Assembly (NCBI RefSeq): GCF_003602235.1
Contig: NZ_QZVS01000085.1
Coordinates: forward strand, 54,196-118,195
Direction: 5' to 3'
Origin: Cryobacterium melibiosiphilum
GTDB lineage: Bacteria; Actinomycetota; Actinomycetes; Actinomycetales; Microbacteriaceae
Length of the DNA: 64,000 nucleotides
Shown: positions 6,734 to 14,535 of the stretch, piece after piece
Numbering within the stretch: position 1 is the stretch's first letter
Layout: every line of letters starts with the position of its first letter
Notes under the pieces: generated by a model
What the model saw: the letters and a program-made list of their open reading frames with translations, nothing else
Told to the model about the DNA's origin: nothing
Database searches by the model: none
Made by a program: the position numbers and the translations under genes

Positions 6734-9318
6734 AGTCCATCGACTATGAAGACTTCCTCAGGGAGAAAGTCAATTTTGATCGATCGTTCGGGTTCGAAAT
6801 CACGGAGTCCGAGATGAACCCGATCCTCTTTCCGCATCAGAAAATGATCGTTCAGTGGGCCGTAAAGGGCGGCCGGCGTGCGATCTTTGCAGCATTCGGC
6901 CTGGGCAAGTCGTTCATGCAGATCGAGACGCTGCGGCTGATCACGAAGCACAAGGGCGGCCGGGCCCTGATCGTCGCGCCCCTCGGGATGCGGCACGAGT
7001 TCATCGGTGACGGCGCCAAGCTCGGCGTTGACGTGACGTTCATCAAGACGGCGGCGTTCGGACTGCCTGAGACGGGCATGTTTGTCACCAACTACGAGAG
7101 CGTGCGTGACGGCAAGATCGACCCGAACCTGTTCACGGCGACCAGCCTGGACGAGGCTAGCGTGCTGCGCGACTACGGGAGCAAGACGTTTCAGACGTTC
7201 CTGCAGCTGTTCAAGGACATCGCGTTTCGGTTCGTGGCTACGGCGACCCCGAGCCCAAACCGGTTCAAGGAGCTGTCGCACTACGCGGCCTACCTCGGCA
7301 TCATGGACTCGGGGCAGATCCTCACCCGGTTCTTCCAACGCGATTCATCTTCGGCCGGCAACCTGACCCTGCACCCGCACAAGGAGCGCGAGTTCTGGCT
7401 TTGGCTGAACACCTGGGCGTGCTTCATCCAGAAGCCCAGCGACCTCGGCTACTCGGATGACGGTTACGAGCTGCCCGAGCTCGACGTGCGATTCCACCGT
7501 GTCGAGATCAAGGGCGGCGAGGTGCGCATGGACGGCGACGGGCAGGCGGTTCTGTTCGCGAACGGCGCGCTGGGACTATCGGGAGCCGCGACCGAGAAGC
7601 GAAACAGTCTCTCGGCGCGGATCGAGAAGCTGGCCGAGCTGGTCGACGAATCGCCGGATGATCATTTCGTGCTCTGGCACACGTTGGAGGATGAGCGCCG
7701 CGCGATCAAGAAAGCCGTTCCCGAGGCCGTCGAAGTGTTCGGCGCGCTGGACTTGGACGAGCGTGAAGAGCGGGTCGTGAAGTTCTCGAACGGTGAGTCG
7801 CGGATACTCGCGACGAAGCCGAGTCTTTCCGGGTCGGGGTCGAACTTCCAGCGTCATTGCCACCGGGCCATTTACGCCGGGATCGACTTCAAGTTCAACG
7901 ACTTCATTCAGTCGGTCCACCGCTTGCACCGATTCCTACAGAAGGAGCAGGTGCGCATCGATGTGATCCTGGCCGAGTCCGAAGAGTCTGTGATCGAGAT
8001 CCTGCTGGCCAAGTGGGAGCAGCACAAAAAGCTGACCTCGAGCATGAGTGACATTCTGCGGGAGTTCGGCCTGGACGCTGGCGCGATCTCGCAGGCGCTC
8101 ACCCGCTCGATGGGTGTTGAACGTGTTGAGGTCGCCGGCGAGGGCTGGCAGTTCGCGCTGAACGATTGCGTTCTCGAGACTCGGGACCACATGGAGACCG
8201 ATTCGGTGGACATGATCCTGTCAAGCATCCCGTTCGGCACCCAGTATGAGTACTCGCCCAGCTACAACGACTTCGGTCACACGGATGACAACCTCCATTT
8301 CTGGGAACAGATGGACTACCTGACGCCGAATCTGCTGCGGGTGCTCAAGCCGGGCCGAGTCGCCGCCATCCACGTGAAGGACCGCATCCTGTTCGGCAAC
8401 GTCATGGGCACCGGCAACCCGACCGTAGAGCCGTTCCACGCGGAGACGCTGGCCCACTTCCGCAAGCACGGGTTCGACTACCTGGGCATGCACACCATCG
8501 TTACCGACGTGGTGCGCGAGAACAACCAGACCTACCGCCTCGGCTACACGAAGATGCGCGCTGACGCATCAAGTATGGGCATGGGGATGCCGGAATACGT
8601 GCTGCTGTTCCGCAAGCCGCAGACGGACCGGTCGAAGGGCTGGGGCGACGTGCGGGTGACGAAGGACATTTACGATCCGACGAAGCCGGTGAGCTGGGAG
8701 GATGACGAGCCTGAGGCTGAGACGCCGCCGAACAACCCGGTCGATGGGTACTCGCTGGCACGCTGGCAGATCGACGCGCACGCGTTCTGGCGCTCGTCGG
8801 GTGACCGGCACCTCACCCCTGAGGAGCTGTCGCAGCTCAAGCCTGAGGACATGTCGCGGCTGTTCACGGCGCAGACGGCCAATAGCGTCTATGACTACGA
8901 GAGCCACGTCAAGACCGGCGAGCTGCTGGCCGGTCGAAAGCGGCTGCCGTCGACGTTCATGTCACTCGCCCCGGCGTCCTGGCATCCCGATGTGTGGCAC
9001 GACGTCAACCGCATGCTCACCCTGAACGGTGAGCAGTCGCGGCGAAACCTCGTCATGCACACGTGCCCGCTGCAGTTCGACATCGTGGACAGGCTCATCA
9101 CCGAGAAGAGCAACCCGGGCGATCTGATCTACGACCCGTTCGGCGGGCTGGGAACGGTCCCGCTGCGGGCGCTCAAGCTTGGGCGTCGCGGCCGTGCTGC
9201 CGAGCTGAACCCGGTCAGCTACTACGACGGAGTGAAGTACCTCGAAGCCGAATCGGCCGAACAGGACATGCCGACGTTGTTCGACCTGATCGACCTTGCT
9301 CAAGATGATGCCGCATGA
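6730..9318 (+). CDS. SNF2-like helicase / DNA methyltransferase fusion
   Basis: An 862-residue protein. The N-terminal half is a superfamily 2 helicase: FPHQ Q-like motif near 34, Walker A FGLGKS near 56-61, Walker B-like DEAS at 141-144, TATPSPNR at 171-178, and GSGSNFQRHCHRAI...QSVHRLHR as motifs V/VI. The C-terminal half is an amino-methyltransferase with SSIPFG near 497 in the catalytic position and YDPFGGLGT near 800 as SAM-binding motif I, so the catalytic motif precedes the SAM site. IPF replaces the usual PP(Y/F). It may methylate phage DNA against restriction. A second copy of its start lies at 5882 and of its end at about 9700. Confidence 0.8.
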   Translation: MKSIDYEDFLREKVNFDRSFGFEITESEMNPILFPHQKMIVQWAVKGGRRAIFAAFGLGKSFMQIETLRLITKHKGGRALIVAPLGMRHEFIGDGAKLGVDVTFIKTAAFGLPETGMFVTNYESVRDGKIDPNLFTATSLDEASVLRDYGSKTFQTFLQLFKDIAFRFVATATPSPNRFKELSHYAAYLGIMDSGQILTRFFQRDSSSAGNLTLHPHKEREFWLWLNTWACFIQKPSDLGYSDDGYELPELDVRFHRVEIKGGEVRMDGDGQAVLFANGALGLSGAATEKRNSLSARIEKLAELVDESPDDHFVLWHTLEDERRAIKKAVPEAVEVFGALDLDEREERVVKFSNGESRILATKPSLSGSGSNFQRHCHRAIYAGIDFKFNDFIQSVHRLHRFLQKEQVRIDVILAESEESVIEILLAKWEQHKKLTSSMSDILREFGLDAGAISQALTRSMGVERVEVAGEGWQFALNDCVLETRDHMETDSVDMILSSIPFGTQYEYSPSYNDFGHTDDNLHFWEQMDYLTPNLLRVLKPGRVAAIHVKDRILFGNVMGTGNPTVEPFHAETLAHFRKHGFDYLGMHTIVTDVVRENNQTYRLGYTKMRADASSMGMGMPEYVLLFRKPQTDRSKGWGDVRVTKDIYDPTKPVSWEDDEPEAETPPNNPVDGYSLARWQIDAHAFWRSSGDRHLTPEELSQLKPEDMSRLFTAQTANSVYDYESHVKTGELLAGRKRLPSTFMSLAPASWHPDVWHDVNRMLTLNGEQSRRNLVMHTCPLQFDIVDRLITEKSNPGDLIYDPFGGLGTVPLRALKLGRRGRAAELNPVSYYDGVKYLEAESAEQDMPTLFDLIDLAQDDAA

Positions 9319-9456
9319 CTATTTCGGGTAGCGACGCAGAAACCGCAGGATGGCGTCTGTCACGGTCTCACCGCGTCTCTCCGCTTCCGCTTGCGCAGCT
9401 TTCCAAACGTCATCTGGAACTCGCACGGAGCGGGGCGGGGTGTGCGATGTCTTCAT
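9319..9456 (-). CDS. ribbon-helix-helix (CopG/Arc-like) protein
   Basis: A 45-residue protein, MKTSHTPPRSVRVPDDVWKAAQAEAERRGETVTDAILRFLRRYPK. It matches the ribbon-helix-helix pattern: a beta strand (RSVRVPDDVW) then two helices with the ETVTDAILRFL core. It starts by ATGA overlap with the 67-residue gene upstream on the same strand. Such proteins are commonly repressors or antitoxins. Its stop abuts the methyltransferase stop. Confidence 0.65.
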   Translation of the reverse strand: MKTSHTPPRSVRVPDDVWKAAQAEAERRGETVTDAILRFLRRYPK

Positions 9457-9656
9457 GCGAGCTCCAATTCCGCGAGGCGATCGGAGAACCACATGCTGAT
9501 GGCGTCGTGCATGTCGGTTCCCCAGTGCTTGTCAATCTGGAATTCGGCGGCGCGCACGAGCTCGGCGCTTTCAGCTCGGTTATAGGCGCGGTTCATGAGG
9601 GGATCTTCGCCGAGTGCGCGGGCTATTCGGTTGAGGGTGTTTGTGATTTTCGACAT
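9453..9656 (-). CDS. partner of the RHH protein, unknown function
   Basis: A 67-residue helical protein (MSKITNTLNRIARALGEDPLMNRAYNRAESAELVRAAEFQIDKHWGTDMHDAISMWFSDRLAELELA). It is the first gene of a two-gene minus-strand operon, coupled by ATGA to the RHH gene. A promoter lies immediately upstream and would give a leaderless mRNA. It may be a toxin, an immunity factor or a repressor partner; nothing in the sequence decides. Confidence 0.55.
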   Translation of the reverse strand: MSKITNTLNRIARALGEDPLMNRAYNRAESAELVRAAEFQIDKHWGTDMHDAISMWFSDRLAELELA

Positions 9657-9662
9657 GCCTCA

Positions 9663-9691
9663 ACCCTAGTGCGCGTAAATACACGTGTCAA
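9663..9691 (-). promoter_or_regulatory. promoter and operator of the RHH pair
   Basis: On the minus strand TTGACA (9691-9686) and TAGGGT (9668-9663) are separated by 17 nt. The predicted start of transcription falls at about the ATG at 9656, so the message would be leaderless. A GTGT-ATTG-ACAC palindrome overlaps the -35 region with a second CGTGTATT next to it, as expected for autoregulation by the RHH protein (inferred). Confidence 0.6.
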
Positions 9692-9698
9692 TACACGG

Positions 9699-9755
9699 GG
9701 AACGCTATTTGACCTGATCGACATCGAGGCGGAGTCAGAGACTGTAGCCGTCTAA
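9699..9755 (+). pseudogene. displaced 3' end of a helicase-methyltransferase gene
   Basis: This stretch reads GTLFDLIDIEAESETVAV and a stop. TLFDLID is identical to the segment near the end of the fusion protein (PTLFDLIDLAQDDAA) about 440 nt upstream. The shared codons differ mainly at synonymous positions. It has no start of its own and lies just beyond the minus-strand RHH pair, so it looks like the original gene end left behind by the insertion. Confidence 0.5.
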
Positions 9756-9797
9756 CCCACCCCCGCTATTCACCCTGTAGCGCGCACTACCCAGGCA

Positions 9798-9824
9798 CCT
9801 ATCGACCGGTAGGGGCCGTTTTTT
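9798..9824 (+). terminator. rho-independent terminator
   Basis: Stem CCTATC (9798-9803) / GGTAGG (9808-9813) with a GACC loop, followed by GGCCG and six T (9819-9824). It closes the replication block before the accessory gene train. Confidence 0.6.
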
Positions 9825-9854
9825 ATGCCCGGCGCCATGAACGAGAGAGACGAA

Positions 9855-10106
9855 ATGACGAATACGAAACACGAAACGACCGACTACGAAACCATCTACA
9901 ACGATGCCCGCAAGGCTGAGCGAGTCAAGCACACCGCGGACTGGTGGACAGATGAAACTCTGACCGCTGCCGGTCTCGCTGCTGTAGTGACGTCAGCGAA
10001 ACGGGAGGCGCTGGCCGATCTCCTCGTGCAGTTCCCGTCTCATGGGCTGCTCGGATTCAAGGCGCTTATCGAGAAGCGACTCAGTGAAATCGAGGCCACC
10101 CAGTGA
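9855..10106 (+). CDS. hypothetical phage protein
   Basis: An 83-residue charged protein (MTNTKHETTDYETIYNDARKAERVKHTADWW...). ATG 9855 follows GAGAGACGAA; an in-frame ATG at 9837 is the alternative. It opens the accessory operon that runs to 17.7 kb, with GTGA coupling to the next gene. No family recognised. Confidence 0.55.
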   Translation: MTNTKHETTDYETIYNDARKAERVKHTADWWTDETLTAAGLAAVVTSAKREALADLLVQFPSHGLLGFKALIEKRLSEIEATQ

Positions 10107-10303
10107 GCCGCATCCGCACCACGAAGCAGGCCCGCGAGTGCCGCCGACTCGCCAAGCATGACGCCGTGAAGCGTGAATGGCTCGCCCTGATCGCTGACCA
10201 GGTTCCCGATCAGCTGGCTTTCTGGGCGACCAAAGACGAGGGCTTCGAGCCCGCTCAGGCATTCCTCACCAAGCGGGCAGAGATGAAGCGGGGCGAGTCG
10301 TGA
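10103..10303 (+). CDS. hypothetical phage protein
   Basis: A 66-residue basic protein (MSRIRTTKQARECRRLAKHDAVKREWLALIADQVPDQLAFW...) with GTG start overlapping the previous TGA and the same coupling to the next gene. Function unknown. Confidence 0.5.
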   Translation: MSRIRTTKQARECRRLAKHDAVKREWLALIADQVPDQLAFWATKDEGFEPAQAFLTKRAEMKRGES

Positions 10304-10713
10304 CCCCGAAGCGGGTCCAGCGCCTGCGGTCGAAGGGCTGGCAGAAACCGGCAGGGGCGGTCTACGTCGGCCGCCCTGGCAAGTGGGGCAACCCGTTCGC
10401 CGCGAAGATCAAGGCCGACCACCACGGCCCGGGCGGTGAGGCGGGGCAGGCCACGATGACCCGCCAGATGCTCGTGGATGAGTTCCGCGAGTGGCTAATG
10501 ACGCCCACGACGATCTGGAAGAACCGGCCCGAGTCCGCGTGTGGTGACACCGCTCGCACGTCGCTGATGGGCGTGCCATTCGCCGGCCGTCCGACCATCT
10601 CAGAGATTCGGGCCGCACTCGCCGGGAAAGACCTCATGTGCTGGTGCCCGATAGGTCAGCCGTGCCATGCCGATGTCCTACTCGAAATAGCGGCGGGACG
10701 GGGCAACTCGTGA
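10300..10713 (+). CDS. DUF4326-family protein
   Basis: A 137-residue protein with the DUF4326 signature: VYVGRPGKWGNPF near the N-terminus and LAGKDLMCWCPIGQPCHADVLLEIA near the C-terminus, where Cys and His residues suggest a metal site. The family is common in phages and bacteria; its biochemical role is not established. GTG start coupled to the previous stop. Confidence 0.8.
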   Translation: MTPKRVQRLRSKGWQKPAGAVYVGRPGKWGNPFAAKIKADHHGPGGEAGQATMTRQMLVDEFREWLMTPTTIWKNRPESACGDTARTSLMGVPFAGRPTISEIRAALAGKDLMCWCPIGQPCHADVLLEIAAGRGNS

Positions 10714-11117
10714 GGGTGCATCGCCTGGTAATCGACTCGTGGCCCACCCCGGACGGGAAGCCGTTCAAGGATCAGCCCGAGGAAGTGTGGCAGGCGGCGG
10801 TCGAGCACTACTGCGGTGGCGGTGAGGGTGCGTGGCCGTCATGGCTGCCGGAGTCGCTCGACATCACGGAGTGGATGCCAGACGAGGGCGACTACGGAAC
10901 TCAACTCCCCGAGAAAACGGGTGATCCGATCGGCGAATACAGCGAGCTGGTCATGGTTGTTCCGCGCGCACCCCGCCGAAAGTTCTATTTCGTGGAGTCG
11001 GCGGCCCAGAAGGTGCTGGCAGACCTTGCGGAGTGGGGCGTCGTGGGGCACATCGAAACATCCAATCCGGTCGAGTGGCCGACAGACGAGAGAGAGCAGG
11101 AACCCAATGAGCACTGA
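10710..11117 (+). CDS. hypothetical phage protein
   Basis: A 135-residue acidic protein (MRVHRLVIDSWPTPDGKPFKDQPEEVWQAAVEHY...). GTG 10710 is coupled to the DUF4326 gene. The middle segment APRRKFYFVESAAQKVLADLAEWG could be a small alpha/beta unit. No function recognised. Confidence 0.55.
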   Translation: MRVHRLVIDSWPTPDGKPFKDQPEEVWQAAVEHYCGGGEGAWPSWLPESLDITEWMPDEGDYGTQLPEKTGDPIGEYSELVMVVPRAPRRKFYFVESAAQKVLADLAEWGVVGHIETSNPVEWPTDEREQEPNEH

Positions 11118-11376
11118 GCAACGAGACAAGGACCTGACCGAGCGTCGTGCCGTGCGTTATCCGAACCGCTGCAACCCGAACACCGAGTTCACGCTCGGGT
11201 GGGATGCCGGTCACGCGGCGATCGACAGTACCGACCCGGAACGGTTGCGGGCGGTGCGCATGATCCACCAGAAGGAGCAGTTCGGCGACTGCGTTGAGGA
11301 TGGCGAGCGGTTCCCGTGCAAGACGATTCAGGTGCTCGATTGGGTGCCCGCAGAGAAGGTGATGGGCGATGAGTGA
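11107..11376 (+). CDS. hypothetical phage protein
   Basis: An 89-residue protein starting at ATG 11107, overlapping the previous gene by 11 nt. It contains NTEFTLGWDAGHAAIDSTDPERLRAV, a short motif resembling the segment EGFEAGWDAAA in the next gene, so the two may share a fold. Function unknown. Confidence 0.5.
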   Translation: MSTEQRDKDLTERRAVRYPNRCNPNTEFTLGWDAGHAAIDSTDPERLRAVRMIHQKEQFGDCVEDGERFPCKTIQVLDWVPAEKVMGDE

Positions 11377-11998
11377 AGCACTGAACGAAGCGGTCAAGGC
11401 GTACGACGACCCGATGCGCGCGAGCGGCACCAACATCGGGTACCGGGCGCTGAAGGTCGAAGGGTTCGAGGCGGGCTGGGATGCGGCGGCAACTCACAAA
11501 GATTCCTTGTCGGTTGGCGAGACGCGCATGAATTCCGGCGCGAGCATCAAAGATTCGGTGCAGCGAATCTCGATCGATCTACTGGCGATCGCGGAGGCTC
11601 AGGCGGTCAAGGCCGTTGACCTGTTGGCGACTGCGGTGGCCGAGGTCGCCCGCCTGACCAATGAGAGCGACCAGCGGCGGGTGAGGGTGCGGGAGCTGCT
11701 GCTGGAACGTGATCATCTCGTGCGGTCGCTGCAAGCGGTCAACGCGGTGGTGGCGGCGAGCGTGCTGGATGGTGTCGTGTCGGTGCTCGCAACCGACCGC
11801 GCTGAGGGGTCGACGTTCGAGCGCATCTTTGGCCCTGCCGAAGCTGACCGGGCGTCGCGGCACATTGAGGGCTGGCTGAAAAAGCGGGCCGACGAGTACC
11901 GAGCGCAAACCCGTGAATCCGCCGCGCAGTCCCTGGCCCTCAAGGCTCAGAGCGACTTCTACGCCGCGAACCCGATGGACGAGGGGGTGGGCGAGTAA
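11369..11998 (+). CDS. helical phage protein, coiled-coil centre
   Basis: A 209-residue protein. Residues 1-40 carry GYRALKVEGFEAGWDAAATHK. Residues 60-115 (DLLAIAEAQAVKAVDLLATAVAEVARLTNESDQRRVRVRELLLERDHLVRSLQAV) form a long amphipathic helix likely to be a coiled coil. It starts 8 nt before the previous stop and ends in TAATG overlap with the next gene. Function unknown. Confidence 0.55.
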   Translation: MSEALNEAVKAYDDPMRASGTNIGYRALKVEGFEAGWDAAATHKDSLSVGETRMNSGASIKDSVQRISIDLLAIAEAQAVKAVDLLATAVAEVARLTNESDQRRVRVRELLLERDHLVRSLQAVNAVVAASVLDGVVSVLATDRAEGSTFERIFGPAEADRASRHIEGWLKKRADEYRAQTRESAAQSLALKAQSDFYAANPMDEGVGE

Positions 11999-12369
11999 TG
12001 CCGAGCGTCAAGATCGTTCGCACGCGTACTTCCGGGAGGTGCGATCGGGAGTTTTTTCACCCCAACGTGATCAGCCCCGGCGACCGCATTCGAGTCACCA
12101 CGTACTTCAAGAGCGACGAGGAGGTGCGCCACTTCGGCGTGGCCCCGTTCACGCGTTCGCGCACCTGTAAATGGTGTCTCGAAGAGGACGAAGCGCGAGA
12201 GGCGGCGCGCGCAGCACCGCAGACCGGGCCGCACGCGCCGTGCTGCTCATCGCACGGTGTGGACATGGACTGCGAGACGTACCGGCGCACTCATTTTGTC
12301 GAGACGGGCCCGTGCTGCCACGAATCGGCTACCCCTGAGTCGCCCGCAACATCAGGGGGCGAGTCGTGA
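11998..12369 (+). CDS. Cys-rich phage protein
   Basis: A 123-residue protein with CKWCLEEDEAREAAR and a C-terminal CCSSHGVDMDCETYRR...CCHES cluster that could bind zinc. The N-terminal half has the pattern of a small beta domain (GDRIRVTTYFKSDEEVRHFGVAPF). ATG overlaps the previous TAA. Confidence 0.5.
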   Translation: MPSVKIVRTRTSGRCDREFFHPNVISPGDRIRVTTYFKSDEEVRHFGVAPFTRSRTCKWCLEEDEAREAARAAPQTGPHAPCCSSHGVDMDCETYRRTHFVETGPCCHESATPESPATSGGES

Positions 12370-12575
12370 GCGCGGTAACTGGGCAGTGTCCCGTAACGCA
12401 CCCGAACATCGACGGCGGCGCGGCATGTCGTTACCTAGCTGGACACGAAGACGTGGGCATTCCGCACACCACCCAGAGCGGGACGTGGTGGCACGAATGG
12501 GACCTCGCAAAGCCCCAGTCACCACCTCCCACCCCAACCCCCACGAAGGAGACGAGCACTGATGACGATTCTTGA
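12366..12575 (+). CDS. small Cys/His protein
   Basis: A 69-residue protein, GTG start coupled by GTGA. The arrangement CPVTHPNI..GAACRYLAGHEDVGIPH is a plausible C-H-C-H metal site, followed by WWHEWD and a Pro/Thr tail. Function unknown. Confidence 0.5.
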   Translation: MSAVTGQCPVTHPNIDGGAACRYLAGHEDVGIPHTTQSGTWWHEWDLAKPQSPPPTPTPTKETSTDDDS

Positions 12576-12987
12576 GAAAGTCGACGGCGTTGATTGGCTC
12601 ATGGGCCTCGACGACGGCAGCACGATGTACGCGTTCACTGGGGTCGGACACTCGGATGCAGACCTGATCGAGACGGTGCGTGCGCTGGAAGATGACGACG
12701 ACCTGCACGGCATGTTTTTGGACGTGACCGAGGGCACCTGGGGATGGTCGCCGCGATTCAAGCACTGCTCAAACCACGATGACGGCTGGGGCTGCGACAA
12801 CGAAGGCGAGTGGCACCGGCACTACAGCGTCAACTACGGCCATGACCCCGTTACCGGTGTCACCGTGCGCAACTTCGAGCCGATGCGCGCAGGAGAGCGA
12901 CCGGGCGAGCGGGTTATTCCGATCCCGGCACCACCAACCCACACAACGGCCGCAACGGTCGCAAACGAAGGAAGCGGCAATGGCTGA
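12562..12987 (+). CDS. hypothetical phage protein
   Basis: A 141-residue acidic protein with GVDWLMGLDDGSTMYAFTGVGHSDADLIETVRAL, then HCSNHDDGWGCDNEGEWHRHYSVNYGHDPVTGVTVRNFEP, rich in His and aromatic residues. The C-terminal tail is disordered. Its 3' part encodes the first copy of a 16-bp repeat (12937-12952). No family recognised. Confidence 0.5.
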   Translation: MTILEKVDGVDWLMGLDDGSTMYAFTGVGHSDADLIETVRALEDDDDLHGMFLDVTEGTWGWSPRFKHCSNHDDGWGCDNEGEWHRHYSVNYGHDPVTGVTVRNFEPMRAGERPGERVIPIPAPPTHTTAATVANEGSGNG

Positions 12988-13386
12988 ACACGGCATTACG
13001 ACCAAAGACGAGATGGTGCGCGAGCGTCCCGGCACCGTGGCGACTTGCACGTGCGGGTGGCGCAGTGCGTGGGGTGTCCAAGACGGATCGGCGGAGTCCG
13101 ACGCGCACGATCACCAGATGCAGCACGACCCGGAGGCCCGCGCCCGGCACGAAAAACGCATGGCGGAGTGGCGAGCCGAGAACGCCGCACGGATCGCAGC
13201 GCGGGCGACGGTGATTCAACCCAAGGCGACCGAGCACTATCACGGCTGCTCCTGCCATCTCAGCGCACCGTGCGGAGCCTGCGAGAACTGCAAGCACCCG
13301 GCTGGCGACTTCGCCGACGAATGCCCGAACGACTGCCAGGACTGCGACACCGAGCATGACTACTAACCCCACCCACACAACGGCCG
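12937..13386 (+). repeat. 16-bp direct repeat bracketing a gene
   Basis: ACCCACACAACGGCCG occurs at 12937-12952 and again at 13371-13386, bracketing the Cys-cluster gene at 12980-13366. The first copy lies inside the preceding gene, the second in the short gap after the bracketed gene. It could record duplication or recombination-mediated gain of that gene. Confidence 0.5.
12980..13366 (+). CDS. Cys-cluster phage protein
   Basis: A 128-residue protein. The N-terminus has CTCGWRSAWGVQDGSAESDAHDHQMQH, a motif seen in actinobacterial zinc-ribbon-like proteins; a basic helix follows. The C-terminus has ten Cys or His residues in CSCHLSAPCGACENCKHPAGDFADECPNDCQDC, probably two zinc knuckles. Function unknown. 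Confidence 0.5.
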   Translation: MAEHGITTKDEMVRERPGTVATCTCGWRSAWGVQDGSAESDAHDHQMQHDPEARARHEKRMAEWRAENAARIAARATVIQPKATEHYHGCSCHLSAPCGACENCKHPAGDFADECPNDCQDCDTEHDY

Positions 13387-13411
13387 TAGAGGCCAGAGAC
13401 GAGCAGGACGC

Positions 13412-13720
13412 ATGAGCAAGAAGCAAATCTGGTTGAGCGTCGAAACCGAGTTCATCGGCGCGACCGGCTGCAACACCGTCCGCGAAATGGCCGAGCTGGC
13501 CCACGCGGACACCGACGTGATGGATGCCCTCGAATTCGAGTACCCGACCCCGACCGTGGACGACGTGGAGAGCCGCCTGTTCGGGATGGGCGTGACCGGG
13601 ACAATGATCGCGGCGGCCCGGGTACGGCAGGAAAAGTGGGACATGGCGCACACGTGGTCGTGCAACCTGGACGACAAACCCGGGCGCGGCTACTGCAAGG
13701 TACTGGGGGTGTCGCTGTGA
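13412..13720 (+). CDS. hypothetical phage protein
   Basis: A 102-residue protein (MSKKQIWLSVETEFIGATGCNTVREMAELAHADTDVMDALEFEYPTPTVDDVESRLFGMGVTG...) that looks like a compact alpha/beta domain. It starts after AGACGAGCAGGACGC and ends coupled (GTGA) to the next gene. Function unknown. Confidence 0.5.
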   Translation: MSKKQIWLSVETEFIGATGCNTVREMAELAHADTDVMDALEFEYPTPTVDDVESRLFGMGVTGTMIAAARVRQEKWDMAHTWSCNLDDKPGRGYCKVLGVSL

Positions 13721-13947
13721 GCAACACGGAACTGATCGCAAGATTGCGCTCTCACAGTGACTGGGAGGATAACGGCGAGCTGCTCCACGAAGCCGCCGAC
13801 GCCGTCGAATTCGCCAACAAGGCGCTTGACGAGATCAACGACCGCATCACCGACGAGGCCTACGAAAACCCCAGTTCAGCACTCGAGAGTATCCAGACGA
13901 CGCTCGAAGAGACTGGCCGCGAGATTCGGACCGGCGACGATGAGTAA
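13717..13947 (+). CDS. hypothetical phage protein
   Basis: A 76-residue helical acidic protein; GTG start coupled to the previous stop. The segment NTELIARLRSHSDWEDNGELLHEAADAVEFANKAL resembles the N-terminal repeat often used in Pseudomonas and actinophage Ead/Ea22-like small proteins. Similarity is weak and no role is assigned. Confidence 0.5.
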   Translation: MSNTELIARLRSHSDWEDNGELLHEAADAVEFANKALDEINDRITDEAYENPSSALESIQTTLEETGREIRTGDDE

Positions 13948-14248
13948 CCGGGCGGAACTGATCGCAGAGGGTCGCCGCATCGCGGCCCTCTGTCCCAAAT
14001 CGGATGCTAGCCGGGCGTTCACCGGACTCTGTGACGCCCTCGAAGCCGCTGAGTCGCCGACCACTGTTGAGTGGGGGGTGCGGATCACGACAGTGGGCCA
14101 CGACACCTTGCATGCATCCAAGGAGTCAGCCGAGGCCGACGTGGAGTTCTGGAAAAACCGGATCGAGCCTGATCCGAATGCGACAAAGTTTCCCAGAGCA
14201 CTCATCATGAGAATCGCGGCAACCGAATGGGAAGTGGTCGCGTCATGA
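13940..14248 (+). CDS. hypothetical phage protein
   Basis: A 102-residue protein. Its start (MSNRAELIAEGRRIAALC) echoes the previous gene's start (MSNTELIARLR), suggesting distant duplication. The remainder has VEWGVRITTVGHDTLHASKESAEADVEFWKNRI, a small alpha/beta pattern. ATGA coupling to the next gene. Confidence 0.5.
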   Translation: MSNRAELIAEGRRIAALCPKSDASRAFTGLCDALEAAESPTTVEWGVRITTVGHDTLHASKESAEADVEFWKNRIEPDPNATKFPRALIMRIAATEWEVVAS

Positions 14249-14535
14249 CCACCGCACGGGATGAGCTGCGAGGCGTCGTCGGCAACGTCCTGGTCAACGC
14301 GAGCAACTTCCCCGCGAAGGCCGCCCCTCATCTTCTCGGCCGGGACATGGGGCCACTGATCGACAAGACGGCCGACGAGCTGATTCTGGCGGGCTACGTC
14401 AAGCCCACCGGCACCACGACCGTATCCCAGCAGTGCGATTTCGGCGGCGTTGCTGGATGGGGACCGTGCCAAAAGGTCGACTGCACGAACCCGCGCCGCA
14501 CGGTCACGACGACGATCATGACGGAGACACGGTGA
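14245..14535 (+). CDS. hypothetical phage protein
   Basis: A 96-residue protein starting MTTARDELRGVVGNVLVNASNF... with C residues in CDFGGVAGWGPCQKVDC. The opening TARDEL(R) motif resembles SARDDLAEMV of the next gene. Function unknown. Confidence 0.5.
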   Translation: MTTARDELRGVVGNVLVNASNFPAKAAPHLLGRDMGPLIDKTADELILAGYVKPTGTTTVSQQCDFGGVAGWGPCQKVDCTNPRRTVTTTIMTETR

